A stretch of DNA of 64,000 bases from JAMXLO01 sp037201625 (lineage in GTDB: Bacteria; Pseudomonadota; Alphaproteobacteria; Acetobacterales; Acetobacteraceae): contig JBBCGR010000001.1 in the NCBI GenBank assembly GCA_037201625.1, positions 434,001 to 498,000 of the forward strand. Direction: 5' to 3'. Of this stretch, positions 1 to 8,430 are shown in pieces; within the stretch, counting starts at the first letter, position 1; the number at the start of each line of letters is the position of its first letter. The position numbers were made by a program, and so were the translations under genes. The notes under the pieces are model-generated. The model did not search any database. It saw nothing but the letters and a program-made list of their open reading frames with translations, and was not told the DNA's origin.

Positions 1-330
1 GCCGGCGTCCTGGTGGCCATGATCGTTCTGCTGCCCGAGTGCGTCGCCGCCGTGCACGCGGCGCGGCGCAACCGTCTGCAGACCAGCATCAACCTGGCGC
101 TGGGCAGCGCGGTCGCCTGCATCGGCCTGACCGTCCCCGCCGTGACGGTGATCGCGACCTGGCTGGGCCAGCCGCTCGCCCTCGGCATCGACAATGAATC
201 GACGGTGCTGCTGGTGCTGTCGTTTCTCGTCGCCATGCTGACCTACGGGCAGGGACGCACCAACCTGCTGTCGGGCTTCGTCCACCTGGTGCTGCTGGCG
301 GCCTATGTGTTCATGATCTTCGCGCCGTGA
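1..330 (+). CDS. Ca2+/H+ antiporter ChaA-like, C-terminal part (5' truncated by window edge)
   Basis: The frame is open from the first base and ends at a TGA at 328-330, so about 109 C-terminal residues are visible. It starts with the end of a membrane helix running into LLPECVAAVHAARRNRLQTS and continues NLALGSAVACIGLTVPAV. This is the conserved second half of a cation/proton exchanger of the CaCA superfamily (ChaA type), where the LPE acidic residue lies in the ion-binding region. Three or four hydrophobic segments follow, ending in YVFMIFAP. The role expected from the family is export of Ca2+ or Na+/K+ in exchange for protons at the inner membrane. The N-terminal half lies outside the window, so substrate and start cannot be judged. 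Confidence 0.8.
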   Translation, partial: AGVLVAMIVLLPECVAAVHAARRNRLQTSINLALGSAVACIGLTVPAVTVIATWLGQPLALGIDNESTVLLVLSFLVAMLTYGQGRTNLLSGFVHLVLLAAYVFMIFAP

Positions 331-469
331 CGTCCGCGGCTGGCATGAAATCGACGGCGGCGCGATCGCCGGGTGCTGCGCCATCGCCCGGCGTGAACCA
401 CGCGACAGGACGCGGCGCCACAGGATGCCCGATGCTTCTGCCGGCATCGCGCATGCGGTAGGCTGCGGC

Positions 470-1837
470 ATGGACACCGCGCAGCCGGACGTGTTGGTGC
501 CGCCGCGGCCGCTCATGCCGGAGCGGGAATTGCCGCTGCTGCAGTTCCTGCGCGCCGTGCGCACCAACGCGCTGACCATCTGGCCCGAGAAGGCCTACCG
601 GGAGGACGTGCTGACGCGGCGCTTTCTCGGCCGCACCAACATGCTGGTCAACGCGCCGGACGTGATCCATCGCGTGCTGGTCGACAACCATGCCAACTAC
701 CGCCGCTCCCCGGCATCGATCCGCATCCTGCGTCCCATCACCGGCAACGGGCTGCTGCTGAGCGACGGCGAGGAGTGGCGCCACCAGCGCCGCACCATCG
801 CCCCCTCGCTCGCGCCGCGCACGCTGCCGCTGCTCGCCCGCCACATCGTGGCCAGCACCGAGCAGGCGCTGACGGCGCTCGAGGCGCAGTCCGCCGCCCC
901 GCTCGACCTGCTGGCGGCGATGCAGAACCTGGCGCTCGACATCGCCGGCCGGTCGATGTTCTCGCTCGAGGTGCGGCAGTACGGCGCGGCGATGCGCCGG
1001 CTGCTGAACGAGTACGGGCTGAACTACGCCCGGCCGCATCTGTTCGACATGCTGCTGCCGCCGTCCATTCCGACGCTGCGCGATCTCGGGCGAAGGCGGT
1101 TCCAGCGACGCTGGATGGCGCTGATCGCCGAGATCGTGCGCACCCGTCTCGCCGCGCCCGAGGCCGACACACCGCGCGACCTGTTCGACCTGCTGCGGGC
1201 GGCGCGTGATCCGGAGACCGGCGCGGGCTTCTCGCAGGACCAGTTGCGCGACCAGACGGCGACCATGATCCTGGCGGGTCACGAGACGACGGCGGTCGCG
1301 CTGTTCTGGTCGCTGGTGCTGCTCGCGGGCTCGCCCGGCGAGCAGCAATGCGTCGCCGATGAGGTCCGCGGCGTGGCGATCGCGCCGGATACGGCGATGG
1401 CGGCGATGCCTGGCCTGCCGCGCACCCGCGCGGTGATCAGCGAGACCCTGCGGCTGTATCCGCCGGCCTTCACCATCGTGCGCGAGGCGATCGCGGCGGA
1501 CCGCGCCGGCGACGTGGAGATCCCGCGCGGCGCCGTGCTGATGGTGGCGCCCTGGGTGCTGCATCGCCATCACCGGCTGTGGCGCGATCCGGACCGGTTC
1601 GATCCGTCGCGCTTCCTGCCGGATGCGCCGGCGCCGCCGCGCTTCGCCTATCTACCGTTCGGCGCGGGACCTCGGGTCTGCGTCGGCGCGCAGTTCGCGC
1701 TGACCGAGGCGACGCTCGTGCTGGCGATGCTGCTGCAGCGCTTCGCCGTGACGCTGGAAGGGCCGGCGCCGATGCCGGTCGCGGTGGTCACGACTCAGCC
1801 CGACCACCCGCCGGCGTTCCGGCTGCATCCGCGATAG
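470..1837 (+). CDS. Cytochrome P450
   Basis: This is a haem monooxygenase of about 455 residues. The P450 hallmarks appear in order: helix C WRHQRR (about residue 103), I-helix oxygen-activation motif AGHETTA (about 268), ExxR in ETLRLYPP (about 324), and the haem-ligand loop FGAGPRVCVG (about 396) with its invariant Cys. There is no membrane anchor, so it should be soluble and use separate redox partners, none of which are nearby. The frame extends upstream to an ATG at 425. I prefer the ATG at 470 because the residues between do not look P450-like, but neither start has a strong ribosome site. The substrate cannot be predicted; the sequence pattern resembles bacterial P450s acting on hydrophobic substrates. 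Confidence 0.9.
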   Translation: MDTAQPDVLVPPRPLMPERELPLLQFLRAVRTNALTIWPEKAYREDVLTRRFLGRTNMLVNAPDVIHRVLVDNHANYRRSPASIRILRPITGNGLLLSDGEEWRHQRRTIAPSLAPRTLPLLARHIVASTEQALTALEAQSAAPLDLLAAMQNLALDIAGRSMFSLEVRQYGAAMRRLLNEYGLNYARPHLFDMLLPPSIPTLRDLGRRRFQRRWMALIAEIVRTRLAAPEADTPRDLFDLLRAARDPETGAGFSQDQLRDQTATMILAGHETTAVALFWSLVLLAGSPGEQQCVADEVRGVAIAPDTAMAAMPGLPRTRAVISETLRLYPPAFTIVREAIAADRAGDVEIPRGAVLMVAPWVLHRHHRLWRDPDRFDPSRFLPDAPAPPRFAYLPFGAGPRVCVGAQFALTEATLVLAMLLQRFAVTLEGPAPMPVAVVTTQPDHPPAFRLHPR

Positions 1838-1891
1838 CGGCAGGCACCGTGCACTGGCCTGCAGAGCATTGGCCAGTCCGCTGACGGGGGC

Positions 1892-2812
1892 TTACTCCGC
1901 CGCCACCGCGCGGCCCGCATCCAGCGCGAAGCTCTCCTCGATATGCGCCGCCAGCGCGTCGGTCACCGGCTGCGACGGACGCTTGGCCTTCAGCAGCAGG
2001 ATGGCGAAATCAGGCAGCCGCGGCAGGCCTTCCTCGGGGCGCATCGCGCGCAGCCCCTCGGGCAGCCAGGACAGCGTGGACACCGTCACCGCGAGCCCGG
2101 CCAGCACCGGCGCGTGCGTGCCGATCTGCGAGGCCGATGTATAGGCGATGCGGTAACGCCGCCCCGCGTCCTCCAGCGCACGCACCGCGGCGCCCGCCCA
2201 TTCGCAGTCCTGCCCGCGCGCCAGGAACGGCTTGCGGTCGGCCAGTGCCAGCGGCAGCGGATCCTGCCGGTGCGGCGAGAACCGCGTCGACGTGACCCAC
2301 ACCAGCGGCCCGCGCCACAACGGCACCACCGGCCAGTCCGCCGGCTGGTGGCCGTTGGAGATCAGCGTCAGGTCGAGTTCGCCCGCCTTGGTCCGATGCA
2401 TCAGTTCGGACGATGGCGAGCAGACGACATCCACCTGGACCGCCGGATGGGTCTCGGCGAAGCGCTTCAGGATCGGCGGCAGGTAGGCGAACGCGTAGTC
2501 GTCGGGCGAGCCCAGCCGCACCGTCCCGGAGATCTGCGGGTTGCGGAACGTGGTCAGCACCTCATCGTTCAGCGCCAGGATCTGCCGCGCACGGGTCAGC
2601 AGGTAGAGCCCGTGCGGCGTGAGTTCGACCGAGCCGCCCTTGCCGCGGCTGAGCACCGGCTGGCCGAGGATCTCCTCGAGCCGCTTGACCTGCATCGAGA
2701 CGGCGGACTGGGTCCGCCCGATCCGCGCGGCGGCCTGGGTGAAGCTATGGCCCTCGGCAATCAGCACGAAGGCGCGCAGCAGATCGGGATCGAGTGCCGG
2801 GTTCATGGCCAT
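1892..2812 (-). CDS. LysR-family transcriptional regulator
   Basis: About 306 residues. The N-terminal winged helix-turn-helix is clear: DLLRAFVLIAEGHSFTQAAA, then RTQSAVSMQVKRLEEILGQP and the wing with LTPHGLYLL (residues 8-70). A LysR substrate-binding domain follows (GTVRLGSPDDYAFAYLPPIL, about residue 95 onward). In-frame starts lie at 2812 (ATG GCC ATG) and 2806; a TTG at 2815 is less likely. The gene is divergent from the DUF1127 gene across an 86-bp gap containing CGTT/AACG inverted half-sites, so it may regulate itself, that gene or both. It is convergent with the P450 gene (54 bp between stops). The effector is unknown. Confidence 0.9.
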   Translation of the reverse strand: MAMNPALDPDLLRAFVLIAEGHSFTQAAARIGRTQSAVSMQVKRLEEILGQPVLSRGKGGSVELTPHGLYLLTRARQILALNDEVLTTFRNPQISGTVRLGSPDDYAFAYLPPILKRFAETHPAVQVDVVCSPSSELMHRTKAGELDLTLISNGHQPADWPVVPLWRGPLVWVTSTRFSPHRQDPLPLALADRKPFLARGQDCEWAGAAVRALEDAGRRYRIAYTSASQIGTHAPVLAGLAVTVSTLSWLPEGLRAMRPEEGLPRLPDFAILLLKAKRPSQPVTDALAAHIEESFALDAGRAVAAE

Positions 2813-2825
2813 CAAAATAGTTCAT

Positions 2826-2848
2826 CGTTCCCATAACGGCAATTCGTT
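2826..2848. promoter_or_regulatory. Candidate LysR operator in divergent intergenic region
   Basis: The spacer between the LysR gene and the DUF1127 gene holds alternating half-sites: CGTT (2826-2829), AACG (2835-2838) and CGTT (2845-2848), forming CGTT-N5-AACG and AACG-N6-CGTT dyads. LysR proteins usually bind partly symmetric T-N11-A sites just upstream of their own gene, so the position fits. The dyads are short and the match to a consensus is loose. Confidence 0.3.
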
Positions 2849-2901
2849 TTACTGATTCCTCGGCTGGCACCACATACGCCTCCGAACCTAAGGAGGTCAC
2901 G

Positions 2902-3117
2902 ATGTCCAACCGTCTCCTGTTCAGCGACATCATACGGGCGCCGCTGTCATTCCCCCGCACGCCGCGCCTGCCGTCCTGGAGCGACATGCGTGGCGCGTGG
3001 CGCCGCTACCGCACGCGCCAGCGCATCTCGGAACTCGACAGCTTCATGCTGAAGGATATCGGCGTCACCTTCGCCGATGCCGAGCGAGAGGCGAACAAGC
3101 CGTTCTGGCGGCTCTGA
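2902..3117 (+). CDS. DUF1127 domain-containing protein
   Basis: A basic protein of 71 residues. The C-terminal half reads WRRYRTRQRISELDSFMLKD, then IGVTFADAEREANKPFW, which is the arginine-rich DUF1127 (YjiS-like) motif. The start is secured by a strong AAGGAGGT ribosome site at 2889-2896, six bases before the ATG. Small DUF1127 proteins are common in Alphaproteobacteria; some are linked to RNA turnover or phosphate and carbon metabolism, but the role here is unknown. It is divergent from a LysR regulator that may control it. A 15-bp unit repeated three times follows the stop (3134-3178). Confidence 0.85.
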   Translation: MSNRLLFSDIIRAPLSFPRTPRLPSWSDMRGAWRRYRTRQRISELDSFMLKDIGVTFADAEREANKPFWRL

Positions 3118-3133
3118 GCCTGGATCGGCGCGC

Positions 3134-3178
3134 CGTATTGGAGCGTCCCGTGTTGGTGCGCCCCGTGTTGGTGCGCCC
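3134..3178 (+). repeat. Short tandem repeat, 15-bp unit x3
   Basis: Three consecutive 15-bp units, CGTATTGGAGCGTCC followed by two identical CGTGTTGGTGCGCCC, lie in the spacer between the convergent DUF1127 and sulfotransferase genes. They have no obvious coding role. Confidence 0.7.
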
Positions 3179-3190
3179 CGTATGAGAACA

Positions 3191-3221
3191 GCGCCAGGTG
3201 GCGGCCGCCGTCACCTGGCGC
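3191..3221. terminator. Bidirectional hairpin between convergent genes
   Basis: A perfect 10-bp inverted repeat, GCGCCAGGTG (3191-3200) and CACCTGGCGC (3212-3221), has an 11-base GC-rich loop. It is followed by CTTTCC on the plus strand. The right arm overlaps the stop codon of the minus-strand sulfotransferase (3211-3213). The place and shape fit a shared transcription terminator, though the T-tract is weak. Confidence 0.55.
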
Positions 3222-4527
3222 TTTCCTGCGCCACGCCGAAGTGGCGCATGTAGCCGCGGAACTTCTCGCGCTCGACATCGGCGCGCAGCCCGTGTTCCTC
3301 GAAGCGATAGTCGCGCGGCCCGTAGCCCCCCCTCGGCCGCTGCTTCACATAGCGCTGGATCGAGGCCTCCAGCGTCGGCGGGAACGCCAGCCCGAACTGG
3401 CGATAGAGCGCGGTGACGGTGCCCACCGGATCGGCCACCAGGTCGGTGTGATGCACGTGGTGCACTCCGTCGCGGTCGACGTCGATCATCCGCTGCGTGC
3501 CTTCCAGCCAGCGCGCGCTCTCCTGCGCACCGATCTCGCGGCGATCCAGCCGGCGGGTGAACGGCCGGCGCACCACCTCGGTCAGCTTGGCCACCGACAG
3601 CAGCACCTTCACCGGGTCGCGGTGCACGAAGACCAGCCTTGCGTCCGGATACACCTCGCGGATCGCATCGAGCGCGAACAGATGGTCGGGGCACTTCACC
3701 ACCCACCGCCCGCCCGGCGCCTGGTGCTGCAGGTGCTGGAGGAAGCGGCGATGGAAGCGGTAGGCCGGCACGTGCCCGGTCTGGTCCAGCCACCGGCGAT
3801 AGGCCGGGATATGGTACGTCGTGTCGAACCGCAGGCTGCGGAACACGTGCGCGGTGATCTCGCTGCACTCCTGCGGCGAGGTGGCGTCCAGCGGATGCAG
3901 CGCGCGGAACTCGGGCGCCAGGCGCTCGAAGGCGCGCAACTGCCGCGCCACCTGCGCCGGCCGGGCGTCGCGCCCATGCCCCGACGGGTAGGGATAGATC
4001 GTCTGCCACACGCGCGGCGCCCGGTTGTCCGGGTCCTCCATCAGCAGGCGGTGCAGGAAGGTGGTCCCGCTGCGCGGCAGGCCGGTGATGAAGATCGGCC
4101 GCTCGATCGGCTGCAGCGCGATCGCCGGGTCACGCTGCTCGGCATCCTGGAAGCGCAGCAGGTTGCTGAGGAACCGCACGACGTCCCATCGCGTCGCGAT
4201 GCGTCCGACCAGACTCAGCGAGGCCTCGTCGAGGCAGGCCGCCAGCAGCCGCCGCAGCGGGTCGACGAAGGCGGTGTCGCCGAAATCGCTGAGACCGCTC
4301 CTCCGCCGGGCGAGCGCGAGCAGCGCCTCGACCGGCAGGGGACGACGCAGCAGGCCGAACGCGTCCGCGACGCCATCGGCCAGGTTCAGTACCGAACTTT
4401 GCAGCAACAACCGCAACCACTCCTTAACCCGCAGGGCACAGGATCGTGACCCGATCGAGGCCTCGCCAGGATGCATCCACCACTGCCGGTACCACATTTC
4501 TGCTATCGGCGCGGATATGTTGACCAT
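3211..4527 (-). CDS. Sulfotransferase family protein
   Basis: About 438 residues. The 5'-phosphosulfate loop is PIFITGLPRSGTTFLHRLLM (about residues 141-160), and the 3'-phosphate-binding region is DARLVFVHRDPVKVLLSVAKL (about 290-310). Together they identify a PAPS-dependent sulfotransferase of the Sulfotransfer_3 type. The acceptor is unknown; the long helical N-terminus before the P-loop is common in bacterial members. The start at 4527 has no strong ribosome site, and an internal ATG (MWYRQW, 4497) is an alternative. The gene is divergent from the MlaC/HpnM-like gene 64 bp away. Confidence 0.85.
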   Translation of the reverse strand: MVNISAPIAEMWYRQWWMHPGEASIGSRSCALRVKEWLRLLLQSSVLNLADGVADAFGLLRRPLPVEALLALARRRSGLSDFGDTAFVDPLRRLLAACLDEASLSLVGRIATRWDVVRFLSNLLRFQDAEQRDPAIALQPIERPIFITGLPRSGTTFLHRLLMEDPDNRAPRVWQTIYPYPSGHGRDARPAQVARQLRAFERLAPEFRALHPLDATSPQECSEITAHVFRSLRFDTTYHIPAYRRWLDQTGHVPAYRFHRRFLQHLQHQAPGGRWVVKCPDHLFALDAIREVYPDARLVFVHRDPVKVLLSVAKLTEVVRRPFTRRLDRREIGAQESARWLEGTQRMIDVDRDGVHHVHHTDLVADPVGTVTALYRQFGLAFPPTLEASIQRYVKQRPRGGYGPRDYRFEEHGLRADVEREKFRGYMRHFGVAQESAR

Positions 4528-4591
4528 GATGAGGGCCGGGGGATAACCATCGTGGTTCGCTCACGGTCTCGGTGAGATGAGGGAACCATCC

Positions 4592-5230
4592 ATGACTTTC
4601 GCCTTGATTGGCCGCCGGCACTGGTTGCGTGTCGCCCTGGCTGCCGCCGGCGTCGCCGTCCTGCCCCTGCGCGGCCAGGCCGATCCCGCCGCCGTGGCGC
4701 CGATCCGCGACCTCTGCGACAGCCTGCTCGGCGTCATGCGTGCCGGCCACTCCGCGCCGTTCGCACAGCGCTTCTCCATGCTGGCGCCCGCGGTCGAGCG
4801 CGCCTTCGACCTGTCGGCGATCCTGCAACTTTCGGTCGGCCCCGCCTGGGCCGGCCTGCCCGCCGACCAGCAGGCCTCGCTGCTGACCGCGTTCCGCCGC
4901 TACACGATCGCGAACTACGTCAACAGCTTCGACAACTTCAACGGCCAGCGCTTCGACATCCTTCCCGACACCAAGGGACTGCCTAACGGTGAGCAGGTCG
5001 CGCAGACCCGAATCGTCTCCTCGTCGGGCGAATCGCACGCGCTCGACTACGTCATGCGCCAGGGCGCCGGCACTTGGAAGGCCGTGGACGTACTGGCTGA
5101 CGGCTCGATCAGCCGGGTCGCGGTGCAGCGTTCCGACTTCCGCCGCCTGGTCTCCCGCGGCGGCGCCCAGGCGCTGATCGAGAGCCTCAACCAGAAGACC
5201 AACGACCTGTCCGGCGGCAGCCTGTCCTAG
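4592..5230 (+). CDS. MlaC/HpnM-family periplasmic phospholipid- or hopanoid-associated protein
   Basis: About 212 residues with an N-terminal signal: basic GRRHWLR, hydrophobic VALAAAGVAVLPL, likely cleaved near RGQADP. The body (FAQRFSMLAPAVERAFDLSA, TAFRRYTIANYVNSFDNFNG, then VDVLADGSISRVAVQRSDF) matches the MlaC/Ttg2D fold, a soluble periplasmic lipid carrier. The HpnM subgroup is tied to hopanoid synthesis in Alphaproteobacteria. No other mla or hpn genes lie nearby, so the subgroup is uncertain. I chose the ATG at 4592 because GAGGGA sits about 7 bases upstream; an in-frame ATG at 4577 would add five residues. Confidence 0.8.
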   Translation: MTFALIGRRHWLRVALAAAGVAVLPLRGQADPAAVAPIRDLCDSLLGVMRAGHSAPFAQRFSMLAPAVERAFDLSAILQLSVGPAWAGLPADQQASLLTAFRRYTIANYVNSFDNFNGQRFDILPDTKGLPNGEQVAQTRIVSSSGESHALDYVMRQGAGTWKAVDVLADGSISRVAVQRSDFRRLVSRGGAQALIESLNQKTNDLSGGSLS

Positions 5231-5358
5231 ATCGCCGCCGGCCGCCTGTCCCGGGCCGCGAAACCGCGCGGGCGGGTGCGCACGCGGACGGGCTGCCGCA
5301 GGGGCATGGCCGCCACCTGCTGCGCGCGTGACGCGCGTCCCCGTGAAGCGATCGCGCG

Positions 5359-6411
5359 CTAGACCGTGGCCACCGGCGTCGCCGGCGAACCCACCGCGCC
5401 CGGCAGCCGCAGCGGCGGACCGGTGAACAGGAACCGGCTGCGGCCATTGGCACGCAGCCAGTCGGCAAGCTCGGTCAGGTAGAACATCTCCCCCAGGTAG
5501 CAGCCCAGCCTGAACAGGCAATGCGCGTGCAGCGGCAGCGTCGCGCAGGCATCGTCCAGGCACGGCCGCGCGGGCATGCTCTCGACGGCGAAATTGTCCG
5601 AGATCAGCGCCACCGCGCCGCTGTCGGTCACCCATTGCTGCAACTCCGGATCGCGGCCGTCGAGGCCGCAGGTGCCGGACATCAGCAATTCCCGGTCCGG
5701 CTGCTTGTTCATTTCCAGCAGCATCTCGGCAAAACCGGTGCGGAACAGCACGAAATCGCCGGGCTCGACGACCACGCCATCCTTGCGCATCACCTCCATC
5801 AGGTCGGCATGGCCGACGATGTGGCCGGTGCGGCCGAAATGCGCCTCGAGGTCGATCAGCACGCCCCTGCCCTGCATGCAGGCTTCCGCCATGTTCTGCA
5901 CGCCGAGATGCCGCGCACCCTGGGGCTGGTCGCACGGCGTCATGTTGCCCTGCGCGTCGTAGAACACCGGCCCGATGATGTCCCGGCCGGCGCGATAGCC
6001 GTTGTAGAACACGTCCTCCGCCCGGCCGTCGCCATCGGCGTCGAACATCTGGCCGACATGCGCCAGGCTGTCCCACTGCGTCGAGTACTGCAGCGTCAGC
6101 AGCACCTGGTCGTCGCACACGATGTCGGTCGCCGTCGGATCGTCGCAGCGCAGCGGATAGTTCATGTTCGGCCGGTCGCCGCGCATGGTGGGCTTCAGCA
6201 CCGGCGGATGGCGGCGCGGCGACAGCACGGCACCGCCCGGATAGTCGAGCGGCAGCGACAGGCAGAAGGTCTTTCCCACCTTCACCTCGGCGATGCCCTG
6301 CAGCACCTTCTCCGGCGTCAGCAGATTGAGCCGGCCACGTTCGTCGTCGGCACCGAAATCGCCCCAGGTCGAGCCGGCGGGACGCCGGGTCCAGCGCGGA
6401 TTGTCGGCCAT
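5359..6411 (-). CDS. Cyclase-family protein (kynurenine formamidase-like hydrolase)
   Basis: About 350 residues. Features of the cyclase family (PF04199) include WDSLAHVGQMFDADG, the HxG metal-ligand region, VLIDLEAHFGRTGHIVGHAD, GDFVLFRTGF and the late ALISDNFAVESMP. Relatives are metal-dependent hydrolases such as kynurenine formamidase and isatin hydrolase. The substrate is unknown and there are no tryptophan-degradation genes around it. The frame is open to 6459, but the ATG at 6411 has AAGGAG eight bases upstream and begins MADNPRWTRRP, so I take it as the start. The gene is convergent with the MlaC-like gene. Confidence 0.85.
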   Translation of the reverse strand: MADNPRWTRRPAGSTWGDFGADDERGRLNLLTPEKVLQGIAEVKVGKTFCLSLPLDYPGGAVLSPRRHPPVLKPTMRGDRPNMNYPLRCDDPTATDIVCDDQVLLTLQYSTQWDSLAHVGQMFDADGDGRAEDVFYNGYRAGRDIIGPVFYDAQGNMTPCDQPQGARHLGVQNMAEACMQGRGVLIDLEAHFGRTGHIVGHADLMEVMRKDGVVVEPGDFVLFRTGFAEMLLEMNKQPDRELLMSGTCGLDGRDPELQQWVTDSGAVALISDNFAVESMPARPCLDDACATLPLHAHCLFRLGCYLGEMFYLTELADWLRANGRSRFLFTGPPLRLPGAVGSPATPVATV

Positions 6412-6504
6412 GGCGGTCTCCTTCCGGATTGTTTCGCCGGAAATTGCGTCCCCTGCCACCGGTTGTCGAGCGTCCGCTTCGGGTCAAGTGTCGGCGGGGG
6501 CGAC

Positions 6505-8373
6505 TCACGACACGTCCCTTTCGTCCTCGATCAGGGTCACGAGATCGACGCCGAGCCGGCTCAGCGGGTGCTCCGCCTCCCATGACACGAGGTGGCGGAC
6601 CATCACCCTGGCCCGATGCGCGTGCAACGTGGCAATCTGGCGCTCCAGGTTCTCTTGATCGCTGCCGCCCTCACCCTGCTGGCGCAGCACGATGATCGCC
6701 GATCCGAGCAGCGCGGCGTCGACCGCCGGCGGTTCCATCCCCTCGGACTGGAAGCCGATGCCACGGCAGAAGGGGCGCAGCCGCGTCACGCATTCCAGCA
6801 CACGGCTCTTGGGAAAGCCCTTCGGCATGTCCGACAGCACCAGCACGAGCCGCGCGCGCAGCCTTGTATCGAGTGCCTGGCAGGCGGCCACATAGCGGTC
6901 GGTGCGGCGGCGATCGAGGAACACCTCGAAATCGACATTCACCAGCACCAGGAGCGCGCCGCCATCGGCGATATCGGTGATCGCCTGCGCGGCCGCGAGG
7001 CCCAGCACCAGCCGGTCGAAGTCGAAACCCTGCCGCTCGTTCAGCGGCAGCGAGGAGTAGGCGGCAAGCACGCGCCGCTCCAGCGGCGGCGGCATCCGGG
7101 CGAAATGTGCCACCACTTCCCTCGTGCGCCGGCTGCGCACGGGCTCCAGCCGGCACAGCGTGGCGCCAATCGCCTCGCGCAGCGTCTCGCGCGCCCGCGC
7201 CTCGATCTCCGCGAGCCGCGTGGCCAGCCGCTCGCCGATCACCTCGGCCAGCATGTCCGCCGAGCGGCCCGGTATGTCGGGCACGTCCACCGATGCGGTG
7301 ACGGCGGAGACCTGCGCCATGGCTTCGGACTCGCCGCTGCCGATCAGCCGCGTGCGGATCTCGCGCGCCAGCACCGCGGCGCGGAACGCCGCCTCCTCCT
7401 CGGAGGCATCGGCGAAGCAGATCAGGAACCCGCTATCGGCGGTGCGCGAGAACGTGTCGCGCGGACCGCAGCCGCGGCGGATCACGTGCTCCGCGGAGGC
7501 CATGGCGCGTGCCGCCACCGCTCCCCACCGCTCGCCGAGTGCCTCCTTCACGTCATCGAGGCCGATCAGCCGGATCTTGCCCGCCACGTGCACCGTGACC
7601 GCCGGCTGCTGAGCGTCCCGCAGGATGGTCACGATGCGGAAGCGGCGCAGGTCCTCGCGCTGCACGGTGATGGAGGTCAGCTCCACCGGGATCTCGCTGC
7701 CATCCAGTCGCACGAGATTGGCGTGCACGGTGTAATCCAGCCCATCGGTTACCTGGCGCTGGCGCGCGGCGGCCACCACGCCGCGCGTCGCCGGGCTGAT
7801 GAAGTCGAGCGCCCGCTTGCCCAGCGTGCCGCCGACCGGATAGCCGATCAGTTCGTCGAGCGCCGGGTTGGCCATCTGGAGCACGCCGGTCTCCGAGACG
7901 ATCGACACCGGCGCCCTCACGCAATGGAACACCTTGGCGAGCAGACCCTGGATCGCCGCCTGCTGCTGGCTCGCGAGCAGGCTCTCGGTGATGTCCCGTC
8001 CCAGGATCACGAAGCAGGGCGGCACCGTGCCGCGCACCGGCATCAGATGCAGGCCGAGCCAGAACGGTGTCGATGAGGCGCGCAGACAGCGCAATTCGGA
8101 GCGGATCGAACGGCCTTCGCGCGCTGCCCCCAGCAGGTCGGCGAAGCGCGCTGTGCCGGTCTCGGGCGCCGCGAGCGAGGCCATCGGCCGCCTGCTCAGC
8201 GCGGCGTTGTCGAAGCCCGTCGTGCGGCAGAACGCCTCGTTCGCCGCCGCCACGACGAGATCGTCGGCGCCATCGCCGAGCAGTTCCAGGATCACCACGA
8301 GGTCGTCGGACTGGTCCAACGCATCGCAGACAAGACGCTGCAGCGTGGCGGAATCGAGGATGCCCTGCCTCAT
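6505..8373 (-). CDS. PAS-domain sensory protein with an unassigned C-terminal half
   Basis: About 622 residues without membrane segments. Two PAS domains are evident. The first (about residues 10-130) has ANEAFCRTTGFDNAALSRRP and ends VILGRDITESLLA. The second (about 145-255) has SETGVLQMANPALDELIGYP and ends FRIVTILRDAQ. The following ~370 residues contain FLICFADASEEEAAFRAAVLAREIR, which recalls degenerate signalling-output domains, and later ALLVLVNVDFEVFLDRR. No intact GGDEF, EAL or histidine-kinase motif is visible. It is probably an intracellular sensor whose output I cannot assign. The neighbouring genes give no pathway. Confidence 0.7.
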   Translation of the reverse strand: MRQGILDSATLQRLVCDALDQSDDLVVILELLGDGADDLVVAAANEAFCRTTGFDNAALSRRPMASLAAPETGTARFADLLGAAREGRSIRSELRCLRASSTPFWLGLHLMPVRGTVPPCFVILGRDITESLLASQQQAAIQGLLAKVFHCVRAPVSIVSETGVLQMANPALDELIGYPVGGTLGKRALDFISPATRGVVAAARQRQVTDGLDYTVHANLVRLDGSEIPVELTSITVQREDLRRFRIVTILRDAQQPAVTVHVAGKIRLIGLDDVKEALGERWGAVAARAMASAEHVIRRGCGPRDTFSRTADSGFLICFADASEEEAAFRAAVLAREIRTRLIGSGESEAMAQVSAVTASVDVPDIPGRSADMLAEVIGERLATRLAEIEARARETLREAIGATLCRLEPVRSRRTREVVAHFARMPPPLERRVLAAYSSLPLNERQGFDFDRLVLGLAAAQAITDIADGGALLVLVNVDFEVFLDRRRTDRYVAACQALDTRLRARLVLVLSDMPKGFPKSRVLECVTRLRPFCRGIGFQSEGMEPPAVDAALLGSAIIVLRQQGEGGSDQENLERQIATLHAHRARVMVRHLVSWEAEHPLSRLGVDLVTLIEDERDVS

Positions 8374-8430
8374 GCCGCCACTGTAACGCCGGCCGCTTAA
8401 TGTCCGGCTAAGACCTCCGCCAATGCCCGG

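Noticed and set aside
4528..6583. 719-codon minus-strand open frame
   Set aside because: It overlaps the cyclase-family and MlaC-like genes in other frames with no recognisable domain.
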